A DNA stretch of 64,000 nt from Phoronis australis (lineage: Eukaryota; Phoronida; Phoronidae): assembly GCA_002633005.1 (NCBI GenBank), contig NMRA01000018.1, positions 1,766,427-1,830,426 of the forward strand, written 5' to 3'. The notes beneath the pieces were generated by a model that worked only from the letters and a program-made list of their open reading frames with translations, had not been told where the DNA came from and made no database searches. A program made the translations under genes and the position numbers. Positions 1 through 12,530 of this stretch are shown piece after piece; within the stretch, counting starts at the first letter, position 1; every line of letters begins with the position of its first letter.

Positions 1-478
1 TGAAATCAGGTAGAACTAAAAATTTGGATTAGTTTTGTATGAGATATTCTGCCCCCTTTCGGCATATCCAGTCCCGTGGAACATCGGCACAAGGCAATGC
101 GCGTTTATTTACAAAGTCACAGCATGATCATGAAGTTGGGTGTATGTATACAATGCAGTACACTGACTATTAACCTTGCAAACCCAATTACTTTGAATTT
201 TTAAATATTATTTTCCATAATGATTAAGTTAATATTTGATAAAACATAAAATAGAAATTCAGCGAAGCAGATGTTACTCATGCACTAATTTCTAAAAGTA
301 TCAATAAAAACGTTTGTTAACATACCGTATTGTGATCAAAATATCAATATTGAATGGGATCAGTCATTGAGTACAAGTGTGCATCCCTAAATATTTAGAT
401 TTAATAATATGAATAATTATCAGTCGCACTATTTCACCCAGCATACTTGTTTGTCCTTTAACACAACCCAACACGTAG

Positions 479-973
479 TACACAAGGCTGCCAGTAGGTG
501 ACGCCCCACCTGTATGGGTCACCAACACATCATTTACACGATACCTCTTTACCCATAAAAGAACATTTACAAATATCACTTTATGCAAAATAGGGGTGGT
601 TCATACTGATAAGTGCCCCTATTGTGATGAGTATCAGACTCTATTTCATATGCCATTGTTTTATTATTGCACATGTGTCAGGACATTCTGGGAATCAGTG
701 GAAACACTCTTAAATAAAGCCCTAAATACCCAATACATGTTTACGATGTGGGACACATTAGATTCTATTAAAAACCATAATACAAACCACAAATTAATTT
801 GCAATACCATTAATACACTTGCGCTTTACTTCATCTATCAGTCATCAAAGGTAGAAAAGCCTCTCCTTTTTAACGATTTCAAGTTGAAATTACAAACTTT
901 TATAAACACAATTTTAACAGATACCTCAGACACAAATGTGGATAAATGGAGAGGTCTGCACGCATGCTTTTAA
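479..973 (+). pseudogene. 3' end of a LINE ORF2 (reverse transcriptase C-terminal zinc-binding region)
   Basis: An open frame from just after the TAG at 476-478 reads through LPVGDAPPVW, RYLFTHKRTFTNITLCKIG and CPYCDEYQTLFHM ... YYCTC ... FW. The spacing C-x2-C, then E-x-x-x-x-x-F-H and C, then F-W is typical of the C-terminal domain of L1/Tx1-like non-LTR elements. It is truncated on the 5' side and no A-tail is obvious. Confidence 0.6.
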
Positions 974-1049
974 TTAGTATTCTAGAAATGATCAAAGTTG
1001 TACTGTTATTTATGTTTGTACAGAACCTAATTTCTTCAGACATCATTNG

Positions 1050-1300
1050 ACTTTTGAAGATACAAAGGTAAGCGTAAAAAACTAAAATTGCCACTAGGGG
1101 GCACACCGGTAGTCGGATCTGTCCGAAAGTTCGCACATGCCGTCCCATTCATGAATGGAACATATGTGCCAAATTTCATGAACGTATGTCAAAGGGTTTT
1201 GGAGATAGAGCAGCGGACGCCGGACGGACGCCGCCCGGACGGACAGACAGAGATGACGGCATAATGCGTCCACATATAAATATGTGGGCGCATAAAAAAA
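1050..1300 (+). repeat. Hairpin-ended dispersed repeat, copy 1
   Basis: Almost identical to 10251-10507 and, inverted, to 52737-52936. It contains CCACTAGGGGGCAC at 1091-1104, a GGAC/CGGACG-rich tract, and ends in a 30-nt hairpin (1264-1293: arms ATGCGTCCACATA and TATGTGGGCGCAT) followed by an A run. It begins at the one-base gap at 1048. Confidence 0.85.
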
Positions 1301-1560
1301 AGTTTACATGGCATGCATTACCCTGGCCAAGTACACATTACACACGGTGAATGGAATATGAGCCGACAGAAGCATTCAAACCTTCATTACGTGATCAAGC
1401 TTTGTTACAATAGCTACCAACAGACAATTTACAAAAATTGTGGACATTCACAGCAATGCTAGAAGCCCTCGAAAAAAACAAACAGAGCAATTTTGGTCAG
1501 AAATTGATGAGATTTTACCAAAAGGAACGAGATGGGACCAGATCCTAATGGTCAGAGCCT

Positions 1561-2045
1561 TCAATCAAAAGTTAGGTTAATTGTGACAGAAGGCATGTGT
1601 GTAGCTGCTTTGAAGTATAAGTTGCAGGCTAATTCCTTATCTCTGTGATTTCTTGACCAAATTAAAAACACAACATATAGCAACGATGTGTACATGAAGT
1701 AGGATGAAAATTGCCAAATGTTTTTAAAAACGAGTTCCTGGCGAAAATGATCCGCCACAAATCACTCAACCATGTCCAGTAAGTATCGTGGCATGGCGTT
1801 GGGGAATAACACCGCATAATGCTAGCTACGTAAGCCCCCAGGGTACGTCATAATTGCAAAGGTTACTTATTTGCAGAATTTTTTGTTTTCATAAAATTAT
1901 TTACAAGCTGCCATTGAATACAAATAATACACATTGTTTAACATAGTATTACTTAGATAAATGTTCATTCCAAAAAGGATTGTCGTTTAGTTCTTGCAAT
2001 AAACTGCCAAAGTTAGGAGCATGCAAATTCTCTTTAAAAGAAATT
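1561..2045. repeat. Dispersed repeat shared with 37780-38310 (copy A)
   Basis: Shares phrases such as GGCATGGCGTT-GGGAATAACA and TTAGGAGCATGCAAAT with copy B in the same orientation, though clearly diverged. On the minus strand both copies have similar residues (N-H-R-D-K-E-L-A-C versus N-P-R-D-K-E-F-G-C), hinting at a coding transposon ancestor that I cannot name. Confidence 0.6.
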
Positions 2046-2117
2046 GAATAAAAACAACTGTTAGGTTCAAACTGACAAAATAAAAGTGTGCTATAACTGA
2101 TACGTGTTTCTACTTAC

Positions 2118-2184
2118 ATTTGTTAGGAACACAAAATGTTTTGTCAATAGGCTTTGGCCATCCGTTGCCAGCCACAAGTTCAAC
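2118..2184 (-). CDS. FAM3 domain 2, last visible exon
   Basis: 22 codons ending GWPKPIDKTFCVPNK, which align with the G-W-P ... C-I-P end of FAM3C. The exon meets a perfect GTAAGT donor in phase 1. If it is not spliced, translation stops three codons later (TAG at 2110-2112). The same phase-1 position joins domain 1 to domain 2, so continuation into another module to the left is plausible. Confidence 0.8.
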
Positions 2185-4885
2185 CTGAAAGTGATGATGT
2201 GTTAATCAGACAGCAATGAACCTTGAAGAAAATCATTCAAAACGTGCTGCCAATAAATTTAGGTCATGAACTTTTTAAATAATGAATTTATACAAGTTTG
2301 ACACAGCAAAGCAGCAGTTATTGTGATTATAATTATTTACGTAATTTTTCTATTCAACTACTGAGGAGATTGAACCTGTGCTAATCAACAGTTATTGACA
2401 ACTTTGATGAAAAAGACATGTCAATCAAGCACTAAAACATTATGTACAAAATACTAGCTTCGCACAAATTTTAGTTAAAGACCACACTACACACCTTCAA
2501 ATAAAATTCAAGATGTTCACATTCATACAACCAAGACCAGTTCACAACACACTACTCACAACTTTAAAAGCACCCAGGCACAAACTAAGTAAAATGAACA
2601 CGCTTCCAGTGTCGTGAATGGATCACCTCAAATGCCATTAGCTTGTCTGTGTCATTAATTGGCACTGACATTTCACAGCAAAGGGCATTCAACAGTGTCC
2701 AAGACAACTGACCGTGCTCCCAAATGAGCTGACAAATACTTTTCAATGGCGAGAGCGTTTTTTGTTGGCGTAAAAGCCAAAGCCAATGCGACCTTTGACC
2801 TCATAAACTACTACCAACTACAGTAATGTTACAATTTAAGGCTATGTGGGACCCCAGAAAAATTCCAAACTTTTAAACTTATCTCAGAAATGTCCGAGCA
2901 GATTCACACAAAACTTCTGTATGCTATGCCTAATGCAATGCTCATCAAAATGCTGTTAGAAATAACATTGTTTTTAAATGTTCAACTTTTGCAGAGGGGC
3001 CATCAAATATAGGACTTTTTGGCTTTTAAGAAAAACTCAAACGTTGCATTGAATGAACACGAAATGAAGTTTTAGATGACTGTACAGCGTTTCTAAGATT
3101 TCATTCAGAACATAAAATTATTATATAAAATTAATCAAAACTTAAAGAAATTAGACATTTCATTGTTTTGCTATGACTATAGCTCATTTTCTTTAATGAC
3201 AAATTTGTGGTGAAGAAGTTAAAAATCAATGACAAAAGGCTTTCTTTATACTTATACAGAGTTAATTTGTAGATATTTCGTTCAGTGCAGACTTGCCAAT
3301 AAGGTCCCACACGACCTTCACCTCAAACAACAACTGATGAGTCATAACTAGCTAGCACAATTCACCATTTACAAGAGTTGGCAAAATCAGCAAACCAATT
3401 CTCGTCTTCCGCATTCATCGCTCTCTCTCTCTCATATCGTGTGGTATGAAATGGAGGCGCACATCCAGGCAGGTCAGCAGCCTCACTTTCGCTCCTGGAG
3501 ATTCACATGTTAGCACGTTTTCTGAATACTTTAATATATTCTATATCATGTTTAAGTCATACTGGGGAATTATTACTGCTGTGTCATGGGCTGCAGAGCC
3601 GATTCAAGGAAGTGGGACAAGCTGGATAAATATCCATGCATGTAGAATGTCACATTTCACCCCTTCCCGACGGTTCTGAAGGACAAGAGACGGCACAGCT
3701 CCACCACTGTACAATCAATATAATCTTACGTCACGGCCGAGGAGAGCGGGAGTGCGGAATACGGGAATTGCAAAGCTTTGGGTAGTCCAGCATCTTACCC
3801 AAACCTAGTAAAAAGCTACAAAAACTGAAAATGAACAACACCGATCAAAAACATGCCTTCACATTGGTAGAAGATCTTCAAAACCACGTAACCATGAATG
3901 AATGTACCGCAGGTCAGTAGAAAGTGTCTACTGTACTCGTTCGGCTTAACAACAAGGGCAGTCAAATTGGGGAGTCTAAAAAATCAGCAGACGGGTGTGG
4001 ACGTTTAAACACGATAGATTTGGAAAACCAAGGATGGACGAAAGGTTGATTCACTCACATAAACCCCGTCACCATTTTTGCATGATAATAACAAAATGCC
4101 ATGAACAAAAGAACACTAGAATTTCATGCTCCCTTTAGTAAATACCGTTAATACTCAGAGGTAAAGTTACCTTTTATGCACATTTAGAGAGCACTGATTA
4201 TCGTACGGCAAATATTCTTAAGGACAGTGGCAATTTAAGGAAGTGTTAACTGTATAAATTGGGGCTGGGCATTAGAACGAGCATGGCAAGATTAAGGAAT
4301 TTTGGGGTTGTCATTATGCCAAACATGAGAGTTAACCCAAACGAGTACAGTGTAGCTATGCCACAAGCATAAATGTCGTAACAACAAAGGAGCATCCCGA
4401 CACACACGCAGGGATTCACAGAAGCGCTGTACTGCGAAGGCACCAACAATGTAAAAATATGGTAATTGTCCACTAACTTCACACAAAACAATTATTGTCA
4501 AAATAGTTATTTTTTTCATTTTTCTAGAAACTTTACCAAATATTGTTTTAATGACATCCACATAATATAACCTACGTTAGTGAGAGACAACAATTTTCTT
4601 AATTTTTATTTTTTTGCCAAAATTCAACAAAATAGAATTTCACGTGTCGCCCATATCGCGTGTGCTAAATAAAATTAATGTAGAATTACCACACAGTTCA
4701 AACATGCCAGTCAAGGTGCACGTGTGCAAGGCAATGCACCACGCAGACCACAGTGCCGACAATACCCAGAGAATGATTCTACGAAGCAGGCAGATAAAGG
4801 TGAACCAGGGGAGGTCATAGGTTTGCAGACACCATGCTCAAGGGCTTACAATATACCGGGGAGGAGTATAGCATGCCTGAAATAC
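2185..4885. other. FAM3-domain gene intron, no recognised content
   Basis: AT-rich, with a short 'ctctctctct' run near 3420. Short frames of up to 95 codons lack any family signal. Confidence 0.6.
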
Positions 4886-5012
4886 CTGCTCTATGTCACT
4901 GAAGCCCTTGATTCCTTTTTGCCCGACAAAAACCAAGAGGTCGCGAAATTTGTAGTTTTGTATATGGTAACTTCCCAGTTCCATGAACAGAGCCCGAGAA
5001 TGAGACGATAGT
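4886..5012 (-). CDS. FAM3 domain 2, fourth exon
   Basis: Encodes LSSHSRALFMELGSYHIQ and FRDLLVFVGQKGIKG, the L-G-S helix end and F-R-D-x-x-V-F-V-G-x-K-G-I-K core. Acceptor TTTGCAACAG, donor GTATTT (weak) in phase 0. Confidence 0.9.
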
Positions 5013-7439
5013 CTGTTGCAAACATTAAAAAATGCAGGGCTTAACATGAGTGGATAATGGAGAGCATACAGGGTACTAGCAATTATCATGCAACGTATAA
5101 AACTGAATAACAGTTTGAAAACCCCTTAGATCAACTTAAGGTGACAGAGGACGGACGGTCTCCCAGAAATGATCATTACGGAACAAAACCAAAACCAACA
5201 TTTGTACCGTCTTTGTAGTCTCATTTCAACTGCTGCATCAAGACCTCCTCATTTGTTTTCAATATATAAACTACTGCCTCGTTTCTAAAATCATGTTAAC
5301 CTGTAAACAACGAAGATTAAACTGACATATCATGAAAACATGTTCACTAGTCTCCGTTAATGACTGACATTTGTAAACTTTTTTGAGTCCAATCAAATTT
5401 CAGGACAATGTCAAAGGAGACCCAGGCTCAACATTGAGATATATCTCATAACACATGTCGACGAATGGAAACCAAGTCTGGCTTGATAACAAGTTCAGCT
5501 TAAGTAATGGATCATACTGGACTTCAGACAGTAGACATTTTCACGCAGAAATATTTTTTATGAGGTCATCACTAAGAAGCTGCAAAGATAAACGTGCCAG
5601 TGATTACATGACTCTCATACATCAGCGCCATCTGATGTGAAGGTAAGGACTGAAAACAAAGTAAAAACAACAAGTCAGAAAAAAATCAAATTATCTCCTC
5701 GGGTTTGTCATCTGTGACGAGGTTCTCTGAAAAACACTGCATACATGAAGCATCCAATCACATTCAAGCACAACTATGATGCGACGGTCCACTCATGAAC
5801 ATCAGAAACAAGAATATAGGGCTCTACTTCTCACTAGCACTCATGCACTGCTATGTCTAATTATGGTAAAGTCAGATAACACTGCATGCACTTTCATGCC
5901 ATTCAAACTTCTACACCCCGCGCATGTACCCAGACACAAGGGCGGAAACAGCCTAATTTTCGTAAACTTCACACGTTAGTCCACTTAGGATGTTTCACAG
6001 CCTGAAACTTTAGCTTGTCTATGTATAAGAACCTGTTCTAAGGTTGTAGATCCCCTGATGCCTTTCTGTCCAATAAAGAACAAGCTCTCGCGAATGCCTA
6101 ACTTGGACACAAGAGACGAGCCGAGGTCGGTCATAATTTTTCGGCCGAGAGGATGGAGGCTGGAATCAAGAATTCAGTACAAAAACGTGAGGCTAATAAA
6201 CGGCAGAATCGATACTCACTAGGTGGGGCTAGTGTAGACAGGGAGCCTTACTTTTATCAGCTTTACAGATTGCAAACATAAAATTTTTAACAACTATGAG
6301 AGCGGTCGAGTGATAAGGGTCCCATGTGACCCTTGAATGATTTCTGAAGGAGTGACCATTTGTTTACTAGCGCCACATAGTGAATGTCGAGTTCTTCATT
6401 ATCAGGTGGTGAGGGACAAAGAAATTAGGTCTCTGCAAAGTTGCCAAGCAGCATTTTTGAAAAACATTAAAAAACTCATGCACAATGATAAGTCAGCTCA
6501 GCAATATTTCCCTAAGAATCAAAAATAATTTCATGCAAAAGCGATCATGAAGAGACAGGTCAAAGGAGGCAAACTAACAGGGTCCTCTTCAGTAGCTTTG
6601 CAACCTTCTGAGATAACTCGGAATCAATTACAGCTTTCCTGCCTCCTGCTAACACAACAGAGGGAGCTGTTACTTAAGTCAAGCTGGACATTTCACAATA
6701 TAATCACTCAGTGAGCTTCAAACAAAATATGGACAGGTGTGTAAAGTATGCAACGAAAAAGTAAAAAACGAGAGCAATTACTTACTAAAGGACTACAAGA
6801 ACGTTTCAAACATGCAGCTCAGGCCTTTGACCACAGATGCTGTTGATGGGAGGAAGTTGTAGACCCTGGACAGGGTTAAGTGGAGGGAGACCCTGGTCAG
6901 GGTTAAGTGGGGGGAGACCCTGGTCAGGGTTAAGTGGAGGGGGGGTTTGCACTGTTTAAGGTGTTCAACAATGGTGGGAAGATCAGTCGTGTGATCAGTC
7001 ATGTGTTCGAAGGCTTGAGCTTCAGGCATGAAATGTTATACTTACCCAACTTATAGTCTTCTAGTAAGTAACTTCTCTCGTTTTTACTATCATCACAGAA
7101 GACAACGATGAATTATGAAGACTTGTAACACTAACGTGTTACTTGTAACGTACTGCATGTACGCACGTATGTATGTAATACACTATTCTATGTATCCCAC
7201 AATTCATTGGGCAGGTGACGTCTTGTTATTCTAACTTGAATTATTTATCATTTAAACATTATGTCAACTGTTCAGAAATCAAGATGTGAGTTCTACAAAA
7301 CCCCACAAATTCATCAGATATGCTTGGTCAGCAACAGAGAGGACCTTTGCTCAAGTTGCCATCAAACTTGGGATTGGATATTGCAATAGATTCACAGTTT
7401 GGCAGAAGATCTTCACTCAACAACAGGTGTAGCAGAAGG
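5013..7439. other. FAM3-domain gene intron, left part
   Basis: Apart from the 27-bp repeat at 6861 I see no gene or element. Confidence 0.6.
6861..6941. repeat. 27-bp tandem repeat, 3 copies
   Basis: Unit AGACCCTGGTCAGGGTTAAG plus TGGAGGG. Each unit has a small inverted CCCTGGTCAGGG. Confidence 0.9.
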
Positions 7440-8710
7440 GGGGTTTGGTATCATAACAACGGCCATTAGATGGCGCAGAATGTGTCAAACCCATCTGAAT
7501 TGAAAAGGTGGTACTGTCTCTGTAGTACTGACAACTATTTGCCAAATTTCATGAAAAATAAGCCAAGGAAATAAGATAGACAGGCAAACGTAAAAAAATA
7601 TCCAATTGGTTGAAAACTAGCTGTTATCTGTTGTCATCTCTACAGGAGCCCATCTGCCAAATTTCACAAAGATCCTTCAAAATGTTAGGAGATACAGCCA
7701 CAGATGCAAAAAAGCAAAATTGCACCAACAGGGCGCCAGCATAGTCCAAAACATCAAAAAATCAAAGTCAGCCGGAGTTTTCACATCAGGAATACAACTA
7801 ACCATAAGTTTTCATAATGACCCTTTGAGTGGTTTAACATATTGAGAGACAGACGTCAAAAACCTACACAAACATTTTTAAATGACCACCAAGTGGCACA
7901 GAAAATGTCAAGTTCGTACGAAAATGGGAAGGTGTTGTTGTCTCCTTGATAGAAACCTATCTGCTGAATTTCTTGTAAATAGTACATTCATGAACGCTGA
8001 AGGTAAACAAGGTAAACAACTTTGTTACTAGGGGGCACAGGTATTTGGATTAGTTCGACGCTTGTTGCGACTTATCGTCGGCTCAAATTTCACAAAGTTC
8101 CTTCAAAGGGTTAAGGATATTCCGTTGCAAATGCAAAAAAAAACAAAATAGCCACTAGGGAGTGTCACAATTGTTGGACCCATCCAGAAGTAAGCGTCAG
8201 TCGACGTCTTCTCATCTGGAACACATCTGCAAATTTTCATAATGATCCGTTAAGCGCTATGGCAGATAGAAAGGCAGACACCAGAAAACGGACCGAAAAA
8301 TAGCAAAAATGGCCACCAAGTGGCGCAGAAAACGTCAAATCTGTCCAAAAATGGAAAGTCGTTGTCATCTCCTTAATAAAAACCTATTTGTCTAATTTCA
8401 TTAAAATACATTCAAACTCTGAAGATAAAAAGAATCCTTCCGAAAATGAAATGGCAATGTCACCTTCTTCTTAAAAACCTATTTGATGAATTTTACGAAA
8501 ATACATCAAGAAACTCCAAAGATACAGAAGCAAATGTAAAAAGTGAAATCGCCACTAGGGTGCACAGCGGTTTCCGATCGGTCCAAAACTTGTGCCAAAT
8601 ATCATCATATAAGCCTGCAAGGGGTTTAGGAGATACACCCGTGAACGCCGGATGCCCAGACAGAAATGACGGCAATATGCACCCACACATAAAGATGTGG
8701 GCACATAAAA
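7440..8710 (+). repeat. Hairpin-ended dispersed repeat, long degenerate copy
   Basis: A run of decayed monomers, each with the phrase 'gccactag-ggcgca' and a neighbouring 'caaatttcatgaa-at' phrase, ending in the family hairpin (8677-8706). CTCF-core-like matches: 7463-7476, 7886-7899, 8313-8326. It fills most of the intron before FAM3 domain 2 exon 4. Confidence 0.75.
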
Positions 8711-8789
8711 ACATTACCACAGTTTTTGTCGTATCAATGACATGCTGTAGCAACGTGACGCACATCTCAGCGATCAAACGTCTACTTAC

Positions 8790-8874
8790 TTCATGGACGC
8801 ATCATCGTGTGTGACCACAACGACAATTTCACCCTCCTTCACGGTCTCTAGGAAGATCTCCAGACCACTGCTAT
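8790..8874 (-). CDS. FAM3 domain 2, third exon
   Basis: Encodes LEIFLETVKEGEIVVVVTHD and DASMK, matching the F-L-x-x-x-x-x-G-x-I-V ... D-D-x-A-x-K stretch of FAM3C. It has the same length (85 nt) and phases as its counterpart in domain 1. Confidence 0.9.
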
Positions 8875-9308
8875 CTGGAATGGGCATGGACAGGGTAGTG
8901 AAACAACTCAACAGCTGCACTCAATTAGTACAGTAATACAGTAGGCCTGGACAAAAGAGAATGTGAAGACATGCAAATTTGGGAATTTTGACCCATATCA
9001 AAGACCATTATTAATTTCGGTTTAAATTGAATTATAGCCAAATTGGCCCAGCAAGGTTAAAGCATATTTCATTTACTTTTCACCACCGCTATATCGAACA
9101 AGAGCAACGCGGAGCGTTGAAATGCGCCCACAATTGCACCGCATACGGTATCCTTCTAGGGTTGTTTATTGGTACCATAAAGTGGCCAGTAGAGGGCATA
9201 CTTTGCAAAATGGAAAGGCATGGTCATTGTCTCCTCAATAGGCTAGGGGCAAAATGTGAGTAATCTTCATAATACAAGCACATCCTATACACCAGTTGCT
9301 TAAAGCAC

Positions 9309-10033
9309 NNNNNNNNNNNNNNNNNNNNNNNNNNNNNNNNNNNNNNNNNNNNNNNNNNNNNNNNNNNNNNNNNNNNNNNNNNNNNNNNNNNNNNNNNNNN
9401 NNNNNNNNNNNNNNNNNNNNNNNNNNNNNNNNNNNNNNNNNNNNNNNNNNNNNNNNNNNNNNNNNNNNNNNNNNNNNNNNNNNNNNNNNNNNNNNNNNNN
9501 NNNNNNNNNNNNNNNNNNNNNNNNNNNNNNNNNNNNNNNNNNNNNNNNNNNNNNNNNNNNNNNNNNNNNNNNNNNNNNNNNNNNNNNNNNNNNNNNNNNN
9601 NNNNNNNNNNNNNNNNNNNNNNNNNNNNNNNNNNNNNNNNNNNNNNNNNNNNNNNNNNNNNNNNNNNNNNNNNNNNNNNNNNNNNNNNNNNNNNNNNNNN
9701 NNNNNNNNNNNNNNNNNNNNNNNNNNNNNNNNNNNNNNNNNNNNNNNNNNNNNNNNNNNNNNNNNNNNNNNNNNNNNNNNNNNNNNNNNNNNNNNNNNNN
9801 NNNNNNNNNNNNNNNNNNNNNNNNNNNNNNNNNNNNNNNNNNNNNNNNNNNNNNNNNNNNNNNNNNNNNNNNNNNNNNNNNNNNNNNNNNNNNNNNNNNN
9901 NNNNNNNNNNNNNNNNNNNNNNNNNNNNNNNNNNNNNNNNNNNNNNNNNNNNNNNNNNNNNNNNNNNNNNNNNNNNNNNNNNNNNNNNNNNNNNNNNNNN
10001 NNNNNNNNNNNNNNNNNNNNNNNNNNNNNNNNN
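9309..10033. other. Assembly gap (725 N)
   Basis: An unbroken run of N. Open frames that cross it are artefacts. Confidence 1.
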
Positions 10034-10507
10034 TCCTCTACATAGTAAGCACATACATGCCAATTTTCACAATCATCCTTTGAGCGGTTTGGTTGATAGA
10101 GGGGTGGAAGCACAAAAACAGACTCGAAAACAGTAAAAATGGCCACTAGGTGGCGCAAACTATGTCGAATCCATCCGAAAACGGCAGGATAGCGTCATCT
10201 CACTACTAGGTGCCTACATACCAAATTTCATGAAAATCCGTTCAGGACTTTTGAAGATACAAAGGTAAGCGTAAAAAACTAAAATTGCCACTAGGGGGCA
10301 CACCGGTAGTCGGATCCGTCCGAAAGTTCGCACATGCCGTCCCATTCATGAATGGAACATATGTTCCAAATTTCATGAACGTATGTCAAAGGGTTTTGGA
10401 GATAGAGCAGCGGACGCCGGACGCCAGACGCCGGACGCACGCCGCCCGGACGGACGGACAGAGATGACGGCATAATGCGTCCACATATAAATATGTGGGC
10501 GCATAAA
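10034..10507 (+). repeat. Hairpin-ended dispersed repeat, copy 2
   Basis: At least two monomers, with exact CTCF-core-like matches at 10143-10156 (CCACTAGGTGGCGC) and 10288-10301 (CCACTAGGGGGCAC), and a terminal hairpin at 10475-10504. The left part is lost in the gap. Confidence 0.85.
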
Positions 10508-11038
10508 AATGGAAGAGAGATGTGAGCTGGGCACGATTGTTTGCTTCACATATTTACAAACTCACTATTAAACAACAATCTCATGAACTCGGTAATAGGT
10601 CAACAAAATGCAGCCCATATACCTGGCAAAGGTACAGAATACGGTATGATGTAAACACTTATATTTAATCTTTTATTTGCTAGTGTGACCGTCTACATCC
10701 ACATCTAAAAGCGACATCACCATGCATAAAGTATGACAATTGCGTAGATTTGTCAACATGGAGATCACAGGAATACCCGTTGCTTGAATATAATTAACTT
10801 TAAAGAAGTTGGCTGATTTACTGTCTGTCCCATTAGTGGTAATTTAAACCCAGCCAAGGAACACTTATGACTGAGCTGAACTTTAACCACTCTACGCAAA
10901 GAACTCTGAACATGTCCAATGTTTAGAGATTGGAAAGTGATCCTGTGAGAGCTAATACTCCTTTGTTGTTGATCCCATGGCCAGCAACGCATTGCTAGAA
11001 CACAGCCATGTGCCAACATAATGACAAGCCAAACTCAC

Positions 11039-11148
11039 CGATGGCATAAGTATCGAATCTGCCAGTCTTCAAAACTGCTTTCTCCATGGGGCTGTAAAGC
11101 ACAATATTGAAACCGCGGCCACCTTTGTTTACACTATCAGATACAACA
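11039..11148 (-). CDS. FAM3 domain 2, second exon
   Basis: Encodes GGRGFNIVLYSP and KTGRFDTYAI. It covers in one exon what domain 1 splits in two (16806-16867 and 16505-16555), so an intron was gained in domain 1 or lost here after duplication. Confidence 0.9.
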
Positions 11149-11331
11149 CTGAAATGGAAAAATGTGTAGAATGCAACCACAGGTTACTGCACACATTCCA
11201 TACACTGATATCCAACGACTAACTTACATTATGTAACCACAACAATACTAAAAGCAAACGTTAACTTTTTCCACTTATAGACACACTGGCGTAAATACAC
11301 AATGTATACAGTATAAATGAAAGATACTCAC

Positions 11332-11512
11332 TAGTTACTGTCGACACATATGGAGGGTCCAATTTTATTGGGCATGCCCGAATAAACATGGACAGCGAAA
11401 TGGTCAAGCGGACAAGCATCCTTCATACCACAGTTCTCAACACGACTTCCCTTCAACTGGGCTCCCATGGCAACTTGATCGCGCTCAACATCGATTTTAG
11501 TGATCTCGCCCA
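11332..11512 (-). CDS. FAM3 domain 2, first exon
   Basis: Encodes a linker (EITKIDVERDQVAMGAQLKG) and then CGMKDACPLDHFAVHVYSG and GPSICVDSN. This is the best FAM3 match in the gene: C-x5-C, the H-F-A strand and G-P-x-I-C as in FAM3C. Acceptor CTTCCATCTTCAG, donor GTGAGT in phase 2. Confidence 0.9.
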
Positions 11513-12467
11513 CTGAAGATGGAAGAATAGCATGGGGTGACTGGGGCAAATCCAAAATGGCTGCAGGTCACATGGAACTAATGCCATCTGGTGGCGAAAG
11601 TAAAATAACAGCAAAGTACTTCTGAGCTTAATAACTTTCTTTAACAGCCGCATTTAACAGGCGAATAACACACCTACAAGCAGACCTAAATTGTCTAATC
11701 GGTTTCTTTCCATAAGACCAATTTTCTGGTCTAAAACAACAACAGATGTTGCTCATTACCTCTGGCAAATGAAAACAACATACCTCTGGAACATGACTAC
11801 AAATTTTGAGTATTACCTTCATCCGCGACTACAACTCATGTTAAACTTGAGTTGAATCCAGTGAGACTGAATGAGTACATAAGTCCCGAGTCTGTTGGAT
11901 TACAATTTCGCAGACTGGTTCTAGTACCCAGATCTAATCTTTGTATTCGAAATCGAAATTATGTTCGGCATTTTCCACTTTACTTCAGAGTTAAGTCAAG
12001 ATAAGTGTCTATTGTTTTGTGCTTGAGTGCATTGTGGTCTATACATACGAGTTTAGGTCAAGTTTGTACTTGATGACCGCTAGATTCAAGCTACCAACTC
12101 AAGAAAATAATTGAGATTTTGAGAAAAAATTGAAAACACGAGTTCAGACTCAAACTTTTAGCCAAGATGGTGAGGTTATCAAGAGCAAACTAGAATAAGA
12201 CAATTATTCACAGAAGACATTATGTACTGGACCATAGAATAACTGACAATTATCTAGAGCTCGCACACTTCAATGGAAAATGCAACATGAACTTCCAGTT
12301 TAAATTCGAGTAAAAAGATTAGACACCAGGTCCTGGTTTGCAAACACAATTCTGACCAGACTCGCACGTGTTTGCAACAAACATCTGCATTCAAAATGTG
12401 AGATAAATATTTGGTCTTAACAAGGCAACCGGTGATTGTGACATCCCTCCTGGCAGATCATACTCAC

Positions 12468-12530
12468 AAGGCACAGACAGACATCCCTGTATGCTGGCTC
12501 TCCCGGGAAAGGGTGAACCCTCTTGCTTGG
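12468..12530 (-). CDS. FAM3 domain 1, last exon (fourth cysteine)
   Basis: 20 codons (KQEGSPFPGRASIQGCLSVP) that align with the E-G-x-P ... G-C-x-x-P C-terminus of FAM3 proteins. Acceptor AACAG, donor GTGAGT in phase 1. It closes the first domain and links directly to the second. Confidence 0.7.

Noticed and set aside
9224-10158. Long frames on both strands
   Set aside because: They consist almost wholly of N.
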